From: Deltaproteobacteria bacterium
GTDB taxonomy: Bacteria; Desulfobacterota; GWC2-55-46; DRQE01
Direction: 5' to 3'
Assembly: GCA_030636245.1 (NCBI GenBank)
Contig: DAOVXI010000037.1
Coordinates: 1-10,913, forward strand
Length of the DNA stretch: 10,913 nucleotides
In this document: one piece after another, positions 6,536-10,913 of the stretch
Layout of the letters: each line of letters begins with the position of its first letter
Numbering within the stretch: the stretch's first letter is position 1
The notes under the pieces: generated by a model
What the model was told of the DNA's origin: nothing
The model's database searches: none
The model's input: only the letters and a program-made list of their open reading frames with translations
Translations under genes and position numbers: made by a program

Positions 6536-8686
6536 TTAAAGAGTAAGCCTTGAAAGGTCCGCGATCTTCGAGTACAACCCTCTTATCTCGGAAAGCAAGC
6601 GCAGACGATTATTTTTTACGCGCTCGTCATCGGTCATGACCATTACCTTATCAAAAAAAGCATCTATGCTTTCCTTTATAGAAGCTAGCTCCGTTAGTGC
6701 CGCCTCATATTCTCCCTTGGAGAATTTTTCCTCTATAACAGGGGCAAGCTTAAGAGCAACCTCACTCAATTTTTTCTCTTCATCCTCGCTGAAGAGAGAT
6801 GCGTCAAGCTCGCCCGAAACCTCTGTTCCCTTAAGGATATTAGAGACCCTCTTGAATGCCGCCGTCAACGCACCGCAGTCCGGATGCGTCTTGAAGCTTT
6901 CTATGGCACTAACCCTTTTTACCGTATCGGGAAGATCATACCAATGGACATGCAGCACCGCGTCGATTGAATCAAAGGAGAGCCCACGACCCAGAAGCTG
7001 ATTCTTAAGCCTCTCCTTAAAGAACTCAAGTATGGCGCTTTTTGTTTTGTCCTCGTCCTCGGTCCTCTTCTCCCCTACAAGAGAAACGGCCTTTTCTGTA
7101 AGCTCTTCCATATTAAGCTTTGACAACTCTTTATCAAGTATTATCGCTATTATTCCGAGGGAGCTACGGCGTAGCGCATACGGGTCGGCCCCTCCGGTCG
7201 GTATAAGCCCCACGGAGAAACAACCGGCTATGGTGTCCATCTTATCGGCGATGCTGACTATCGCACCGAGATCCGTTGCGGGAAGTTCACCGCCCGCCTG
7301 GATCGGCATATAGTGCTCCGCTATGGCACGGGCAACATCCTTGGACTCACCTTCACGCATTGCATAATCACTACCCATTATTCCCTGAAGCTTTGGGAAC
7401 TCACCGACAACACCGCTTACAAGGTCCGCCTTAGACAGGACCGATGCCCTGCCGATATCATACCTTGTCGCCTCTTTACCTTTAAGGTGTTTTGCTTCAC
7501 CCAGGAACTCATCGATCGAAAAAGTTTTGTCCTCGGCCTCAGCCACACCGGTCTTGTTCGCTATAAAAAGCGCCAGCTCGGTAAAGCGTTCAACCTTTTC
7601 AAAGCTTGTACCCAGCTTATACTGAAAGGTAACACCCTTAAGCTCAAGCGCCCTTTCATGGAGCGCTACCTTTATGTCCTTTTCAAAGTAGAAGTTCGCG
7701 TCACTCAGGCGCGCGCGCAAAACCCGCTCATTGCCTTCCCTGACCTTATCCATATCCTTTGCCTTGGTGTTGGCAACGGTAATAAAGTTAGGCAGAAGTT
7801 CGCCATCTTTCGTAACTATTGAAAAATATCTCTGATGCTCACGCATGGCACAGACCGTGATCTCTTTTGGCATATTAAGGAACTCTTTATCAAAACCGCC
7901 TACGACCACCACCGGTCTCTCGACAAGGTTTGCGACCTCTTTAAGCAGCGCCTCGTCCTCCATGAGCTCCCCGCCACAACCCTTCGCTCCCGCCTTTATC
8001 TCTTTCTCTATCAATTCTCTGCGTGTGGCGATATCGACGGTAACGCCCGCGCTATCCAATGCCTCCAAATAATGCGACGCGTCCTTTATGGTAATTGTTT
8101 TATTTCCGTTATTATTGAACCTGTGCCCCATGCTCTCGCTTGAGCTTTTTATATGACCGAACTCGAACGGCACAACATCACTTCCGTAAAGTGCAACTAT
8201 CCAGTGAAGCGGCCTTGCGTAGCTCACCTCATGATCGCCCCAGCGCATGGCCTTGGGAAAGTTAAGCCCCGAAGTGGCCTTTTTTAGTATCTCGGGCAAA
8301 ACGTCCTTTGTGGGCCTGCCCTTTGTCTCGGTCATGGCATACATATACTCGCCCTTATCGTTTGATACCTTCTTAAGCTCACTGACCTTAACACCCTTTC
8401 CGGCGGCAAAGCCCTGAAGTGCCTTTGAAGGATTACCCTCCGCGTCAAAAGCGACCTTTGTGCTTGGCCCCTTATGCTCTTCCTTCTTGTCCGGCTCCTG
8501 CTCGTTAACCGCCCTTATAATAACAGCCAGGCGACGAGGCGTACCATAGAGCTCCACCTCTCCGGAGGTAATATCATGCGCGCGAAGCTCTCCGGCAACA
8601 GCCTCCTTAAGGGCCTGAAGCGAAGTATCTATAAAACCGGCCGGAAGCTCTTCCGAGCCAAGTTCAAGTAACAGATCTTTTCCCAA
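6536..8686 (-). CDS. glyS: Glycyl-tRNA synthetase beta subunit (TTG start)
   Basis: Large subunit of the bacterial alpha2-beta2 glycyl-tRNA synthetase. The beta subunit binds tRNA-Gly, while the alpha subunit (GlyQ) carries the aminoacylation core. Recognised by the N-terminal Leu-Leu-Glu-Leu-Gly-Ser-Glu-Glu-Leu-Pro-Ala, by Met-Arg-Trp-Gly-Asp near residue 147, by Cys-Ala-Met-Arg-Glu-His-Gln-Arg-Tyr-Phe at 279-288, by the Gly-Gly-Ala-Asp-Pro-Tyr-Ala-Leu-Arg-Arg segment, and by a C-terminal helical anticodon-binding region (DALR type, from about residue 605). I chose TTG at 8686: it has AAGGAG six bases upstream and gives a protein of 716 residues starting Met-Gly-Lys-Asp-Leu-Leu-Leu-Glu, as the family does. 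An in-frame TTG at 8725 would add 13 residues; it has a weaker AAGGTG site seven bases away. E. coli GlyS is 689 residues. No glyQ is found beside it here, although the two are usually adjacent. Confidence 0.96.
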   Translation of the reverse strand: MGKDLLLELGSEELPAGFIDTSLQALKEAVAGELRAHDITSGEVELYGTPRRLAVIIRAVNEQEPDKKEEHKGPSTKVAFDAEGNPSKALQGFAAGKGVKVSELKKVSNDKGEYMYAMTETKGRPTKDVLPEILKKATSGLNFPKAMRWGDHEVSYARPLHWIVALYGSDVVPFEFGHIKSSSESMGHRFNNNGNKTITIKDASHYLEALDSAGVTVDIATRRELIEKEIKAGAKGCGGELMEDEALLKEVANLVERPVVVVGGFDKEFLNMPKEITVCAMREHQRYFSIVTKDGELLPNFITVANTKAKDMDKVREGNERVLRARLSDANFYFEKDIKVALHERALELKGVTFQYKLGTSFEKVERFTELALFIANKTGVAEAEDKTFSIDEFLGEAKHLKGKEATRYDIGRASVLSKADLVSGVVGEFPKLQGIMGSDYAMREGESKDVARAIAEHYMPIQAGGELPATDLGAIVSIADKMDTIAGCFSVGLIPTGGADPYALRRSSLGIIAIILDKELSKLNMEELTEKAVSLVGEKRTEDEDKTKSAILEFFKERLKNQLLGRGLSFDSIDAVLHVHWYDLPDTVKRVSAIESFKTHPDCGALTAAFKRVSNILKGTEVSGELDASLFSEDEEKKLSEVALKLAPVIEEKFSKGEYEAALTELASIKESIDAFFDKVMVMTDDERVKNNRLRLLSEIRGLYSKIADLSRLTL

Positions 8687-8692
8687 AACATT

Positions 8693-8698
8693 CTCCTT
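8693..8698 (-). promoter_or_regulatory. Ribosome-binding site deciding the glyS TTG start
   Basis: AAGGAG on the minus strand, six bases before TTG 8686. An out-of-frame ATG begins only two bases after it, too close to be used. This site is the main sequence reason to prefer 8686 over the in-frame TTG at 8725. Confidence 0.7.
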
Positions 8699-8732
8699 AA
8701 TAATATTAATTGCAAGGTCTCTCAAAGGACAC

Positions 8733-8745
8733 CACCTTAAAGGTG
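8733..8745. repeat. Perfect 13-base inverted repeat in the glyS leader
   Basis: CACCTT-A-AAGGTG is a perfect palindrome with 6-base arms around one central base. It lies about two bases downstream of the start point predicted from the glyS promoter candidate, so it could be an operator just downstream of transcription start. With a one-base centre it cannot form a full RNA hairpin without opening the inner pairs. Its minus-strand AAGGTG arm also looks like a ribosome-binding site for the alternative TTG at 8725. The function is inferred only. Confidence 0.4.
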
Positions 8746-8753
8746 CAGTAACA

Positions 8754-8781
8754 AATTTATCAGAAACCCCAGCTTTTTCAA
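8754..8781 (-). promoter_or_regulatory. glyS: Candidate sigma-70 promoter for glyS
   Basis: Minus-strand TTGAAA (8781-8776, 5/6 of the -35 consensus) is separated by 16 bases from TAAATT (8759-8754, 4/6 of the -10 consensus). Transcription would start near 8747, leaving a leader of about 60 bases to TTG 8686. It is the best promoter-like pair I found on this strand, but it is a by-eye match. Confidence 0.4.
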
Positions 8782-8821
8782 GCCAAAACTGTTGTTTTTG
8801 GATTATTTCTAAAAATATCCG

Positions 8822-8840
8822 TTAGGCACCTCTCTTAGGC
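8822..8840 (+). repeat. Short direct repeat TTAGGC x2 upstream of tadA
   Basis: TTAGGC occurs at 8822-8827 and again at 8835-8840, 13 bases start to start, ending four bases before a perfect TTGACA. Two half-sites placed this way can mark regulator binding next to a -35 element, but the repeat is short enough to be chance. Confidence 0.25.
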
Positions 8841-8844
8841 GTCC

Positions 8845-8873
8845 TTGACAAAGCGGCAAATTTCATGTAATTT
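8845..8873 (+). promoter_or_regulatory. tadA: Candidate distal promoter for tadA
   Basis: A perfect TTGACA at 8845-8850 is followed after 17 bases by a weak TAATTT (8868-8873, 3/6). A better -10, TGTAAT (8866-8871, 5/6), has a short 15-base spacer. It would give a leader of roughly 60 bases. The -35 is strong and the -10 ambiguous. Confidence 0.35.
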
Positions 8874-8896
8874 TTCTTTTTCACTTAAATGCCAGA

Positions 8897-8925
8897 GAGA
8901 CATTATACACACTATAAGATATAAT
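8897..8925 (+). promoter_or_regulatory. tadA: Candidate proximal promoter for tadA
   Basis: A perfect TATAAT at 8920-8925 is preceded at the ideal 17-base spacing by GAGACA (8897-8902, 4/6). Transcription would start near 8932, only about seven bases before the ATG. This would fit the absence of a recognisable ribosome-binding site before tadA. The surrounding sequence is AT-rich, so a chance TATAAT is possible. Confidence 0.4.
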
Positions 8926-8938
8926 ATAGCGGTAGATC

Positions 8939-9436
8939 ATGCCTGTGAAGATACCCTTAAATATAAATGACGAAGAGCAGATGCTCCGTGCCATATCGCA
9001 GGCCAAACGAGCCGAAGGGGTTGGAGATGTGCCCATCGGCGCGGTCTTGACCGCGCCTGATGGAAAGGTCGTAGCCCGAGGCTATAACCGTAAAGAAGCA
9101 TCTAACGATCCGACGCACCACGCCGAGATAGCGGTGCTCAGGACAGCCTCGAAAAAACTTGGACGTTGGAGGCTACAAGACCTCACCATCTATGTTACAC
9201 TGGAACCATGCGTGATGTGCATGGGCGCTCTGATCCAGGCAAGGATCAAGCGTCTTGTTTTTGCCGCCCCCGACCCGAAGGCAGGGGCATGCGGCTCCAT
9301 ATTTGATATATCGAATGACAAGAGACTCAACCACTCCATCAAGGTAACATCCGGGGTGCTTGAAGATGAAGCGAGCAAGATGTTAAAGGATTTTTTTAAA
9401 AAGCTCAGAGAGAGCAAGAAGGGTAGGAAAGGGTAA
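8939..9436 (+). CDS. tadA: tRNA-specific adenosine deaminase TadA
   Basis: Zinc enzyme that converts adenosine 34 of tRNA-Arg(ACG) to inosine so that one tRNA reads CGU, CGC and CGA codons. The cytidine-deaminase fold is clear: His61-Ala62-Glu63 supplies a zinc ligand and the proton-shuttle glutamate, and Pro-Cys91-Val-Met-Cys94-Met-Gly-Ala gives the other two ligands, equivalent to His57, Glu59, Cys87 and Cys90 of E. coli TadA. The Val-Pro-Ile-Gly-Ala-Val segment and the Asp-Pro-Lys-Ala-Gly-Ala-Cys-Gly-Ser stretch are typical of TadA rather than of guanine or CMP deaminases. The length, 165 residues, is normal. In frame, TAG at 8933-8935 blocks any earlier start, and residue Met15 already aligns inside the family's first helix, so ATG 8939 is right. 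There is no clear ribosome-binding site. The C-terminus is strongly basic, as in other TadA proteins. The mutase gene follows after four bases. Confidence 0.95.
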   Translation: MPVKIPLNINDEEQMLRAISQAKRAEGVGDVPIGAVLTAPDGKVVARGYNRKEASNDPTHHAEIAVLRTASKKLGRWRLQDLTIYVTLEPCVMCMGALIQARIKRLVFAAPDPKAGACGSIFDISNDKRLNHSIKVTSGVLEDEASKMLKDFFKKLRESKKGRKG

Positions 9437-9440
9437 TAAA

Positions 9441-10904
9441 ATGACGCTTAAGATTCAGGACAATATTTTTCGCCAGTACGACATACGCGGCCTATACGGA
9501 ACGGAACTCTCTGACGAGTTCGCCGAAGCTCTTGGCAGAGGCTATGCAGCGTTCTTAAGATCGCATACAACAGCAACAGAGCAGAAGAAGCTCAAGGTGA
9601 GCATCGGCATGGACGCACGCACAAGCTCCGAGCCTTTAAAGGCCGCTCTTATAAAAGGACTTATTGAGAGCGGCATCGATTGCGTTGACATAGGGTACTG
9701 CCCCACCCCTCTTCAGTACTTCTCTCTTCACGCCTTTGATCTCGACGGAGGGCTGATGATAACCGGAAGCCACAACCCTAGCGAGTATAACGGCTTTAAG
9801 ATAAGCGTGGGCAAGGGCACGATCCACGGTGATGAGATACAAGAGCTTAAGGATGTCATAAAGGAAACCCTCAAAAGCAGCATCGCCATGGCGACCGCCA
9901 AGGGCGAGATCGAGAAGATCGACATAATAAAAGAATACACGGAGTATCATGTTGAGCGCTTCGCTCAGACCATACCGCAAAAGCTGGATAAGCCGCTTAA
10001 GGTCGTGGTTGACTCTGGTAACGGCGTGGCAGGACTCGTTGCGCCTAAACTCATTGAGCAACTCGGCATAGAGACCTTTGAGTTGTTCTCCGAGCCTGAC
10101 GGATCATTCCCCAATCACCACCCCGACCCGACCGTTGAAGAGAACCTTCAGGACCTTATAAAAAAGGTCAAGGAAGAGGGCGCGGACTTCGGCGTTGGCT
10201 ATGACGGCGACGGCGACCGCATAGGAGTTGTGGATGAAAAAGGCAGCGTCATCTGGGGCGACCTGCTCATGATAATCTTCGCGCGCGACATCATAACCGT
10301 GCAGCCGGGTGCCTCTATCGTCGGCGAGGTAAAGTGCTCACAGGTAATGTATGAAGAGATAGAAAAACTCGGCGGCAAGGCCGTTATGTGGAAGACCGGG
10401 CACTCGCTCATAAAAGCCCGCATGAAGGAGCTTAAGGCCGCCATGGCGGGAGAGATGAGCGGACACATATTTTTCGCTGACCGCTACTTCGGCTTTGACG
10501 ATGCCGTCTACGCGACACTTCGGCTCATCGAGATACTCGCGAGCAAACGTGAGAAGGAGCCAGAGTTCAAGTTCTCGGAGCTTCTCGGCAACATAAGGAA
10601 AACTACCATCACGCCCGAGATAAGGGTCGAGTGTCCGGATGATCTAAAGTTCGGTGTTATAGAAAAACTAAAGGACTCGATAAACACAGCAGAACCCGGT
10701 CAAGGGTTAAAGATAAAGAAGGTCATCGACATTGACGGCCTCAGGGTTGAGTTCGAGGGGGGTTGGGCGCTTGTCAGGGCAAGCAACACGCAGCCCGTAC
10801 TTGTCATGCGCTTTGAAGCATCAAATGAAAATCAGATTGAAAAATTCAAGGAGTTTACAAGAGAGCACCTAAAGAACGTCTGGCCTGAGGGGAAACTCCC
10901 GTAG
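9441..10904 (+). CDS. Phosphomannomutase / phosphoglucomutase
   Basis: Cytoplasmic alpha-D-phosphohexomutase interconverting the 6- and 1-phosphates of mannose or glucose, feeding GDP-mannose or UDP-glucose synthesis for envelope polysaccharide. Four family sites are intact. The phosphoserine loop Thr-Gly-Ser110-His-Asn-Pro follows the Met-Ile. The magnesium loop has Asp255, Asp257 and Asp259, followed by Arg260. The sugar-recognition loop Gly337-Glu338-Met-Ser340-Gly-His342 is present. The phosphate-binding loop is Arg446-Ala-Ser448-Asn449-Thr450. The Glu-Met-Ser sugar loop is the type seen in dual-specificity AlgC/ManB enzymes (463 residues in Pseudomonas AlgC; 487 here), whereas GlmM enzymes differ. 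The sequence cannot settle mannose against glucose preference. AGGAAAGGG lies seven bases before the ATG, and the gap from tadA is only four bases, so the two are probably co-transcribed. Confidence 0.95.
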   Translation: MTLKIQDNIFRQYDIRGLYGTELSDEFAEALGRGYAAFLRSHTTATEQKKLKVSIGMDARTSSEPLKAALIKGLIESGIDCVDIGYCPTPLQYFSLHAFDLDGGLMITGSHNPSEYNGFKISVGKGTIHGDEIQELKDVIKETLKSSIAMATAKGEIEKIDIIKEYTEYHVERFAQTIPQKLDKPLKVVVDSGNGVAGLVAPKLIEQLGIETFELFSEPDGSFPNHHPDPTVEENLQDLIKKVKEEGADFGVGYDGDGDRIGVVDEKGSVIWGDLLMIIFARDIITVQPGASIVGEVKCSQVMYEEIEKLGGKAVMWKTGHSLIKARMKELKAAMAGEMSGHIFFADRYFGFDDAVYATLRLIEILASKREKEPEFKFSELLGNIRKTTITPEIRVECPDDLKFGVIEKLKDSINTAEPGQGLKIKKVIDIDGLRVEFEGGWALVRASNTQPVLVMRFEASNENQIEKFKEFTREHLKNVWPEGKLP

Positions 10905-10909
10905 GAGGG
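10904..10909 (+). promoter_or_regulatory. Possible ribosome-binding site for a gene beyond the right edge
   Basis: GGAGGG starts at the last base of the mutase stop codon, and no start codon follows before the window ends at 10913. It suggests a closely spaced downstream gene in the same operon. A single purine run is weak evidence. Confidence 0.3.
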
Positions 10910-10913
10910 TTAA

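Larger units (their letters stand above)
8687..8938. other. Divergent intergenic region between glyS and tadA
   Basis: The only sizeable non-coding stretch (252 bases), AT-rich compared with its flanks. It holds the glyS leader and promoter candidate on the minus strand, two tadA promoter candidates on the plus strand, the 13-base inverted repeat and a TTAGGC direct repeat. A further imperfect inverted repeat (CCAAAA at 8783-8788 with TTTTGG at 8796-8801) lies just upstream of the glyS -35. I see no tRNA, T-box or riboswitch fold and no convincing small gene. Confidence 0.75.

Noticed and set aside
7313..7822. Plus-strand open frame of 169 codons opposite glyS
   Set aside because: It lies wholly inside the strongly conserved glyS gene and resembles no family I know; long antisense frames are common opposite such genes.
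8687..8725. Extended glyS N-terminus from TTG 8725
   Set aside because: The 13 extra residues lie before the usual family start, and the downstream TTG has the stronger AAGGAG site; kept only as an alternative.
8706..8732. Possible eight-codon leader peptide starting at a GTG upstream of glyS on the minus strand
   Set aside because: It contains no glycine codons in its short span and nothing else supports translation.
8687..8760. Possible T-box or attenuator leader before glyS
   Set aside because: The predicted leader is only about 60 bases and has no T-box consensus, specifier hairpin or terminator with a T-run.
10880..10910. Possible terminator after the mutase gene
   Set aside because: CTCC and GGAG could pair over four bases only, with no T-run before the window ends.

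Overview
This window looks like an ordinary stretch of a Gram-negative bacterial chromosome. It is densely coding: seven complete protein genes, one more that may begin just before the left edge, and no mobile element, RNA gene or CRISPR array that I can see. An outer-membrane-type lipoprotein with a parvulin domain and a periplasmic SurA-like chaperone imply a double membrane. The order parvulin lipoprotein / SurA-like / pdxA / uvrA, and a two-subunit-type glycyl-tRNA synthetase, remind me of Deltaproteobacteria (Desulfobacterota, Geobacter-like). That placement is from memory, so the lineage is tentative.

Positions 1-5879 (+ strand) form a tight run, probably one operon: two envelope protein-folding factors (19-1011 and 995-1945, overlapping by 17 bases), then pdxA for vitamin B6 synthesis (1985-3019), then uvrA for nucleotide excision repair (3012-5879, overlapping pdxA by 8 bases). 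The functions are unrelated, so this is a shared transcript rather than a pathway.

Positions 5886-8686 (- strand) hold glyS, the glycyl-tRNA synthetase beta subunit, followed 26 bases downstream by a gene for a cyclic-nucleotide-binding-domain protein with an unusual C-terminal half. The latter converges on uvrA with only six bases between the stop codons. No glyQ lies next to glyS within the window. The glyS start is set here at a TTG codon at 8686.

Positions 8687-8938 are the only substantial non-coding gap, a divergent promoter region between glyS and tadA. It holds candidate sigma-70 promoters on both strands, a perfect 13-base inverted repeat in the presumed glyS leader and a short direct repeat. 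Rightward from it, tadA (wobble A-to-I editing of tRNA) and a phosphomannomutase/phosphoglucomutase gene (sugar-nucleotide supply for envelope polysaccharide) form a second likely operon that continues past the right edge.

I do not see an undescribed multi-gene system. The most unusual signal is in pdxA: four tandem 15-base units encoding Pro-His-Gly-Gly-Lys sit directly behind the conserved Pro-His-Ala-Gly-Glu codons that carry a metal-ligand histidine. They look like an in-frame expansion of the active-site motif itself. Secondary points are the eroded parvulin catalytic residues in both chaperones, the glyS / cyclic-nucleotide-sensor pairing, and the very short leader predicted for tadA.
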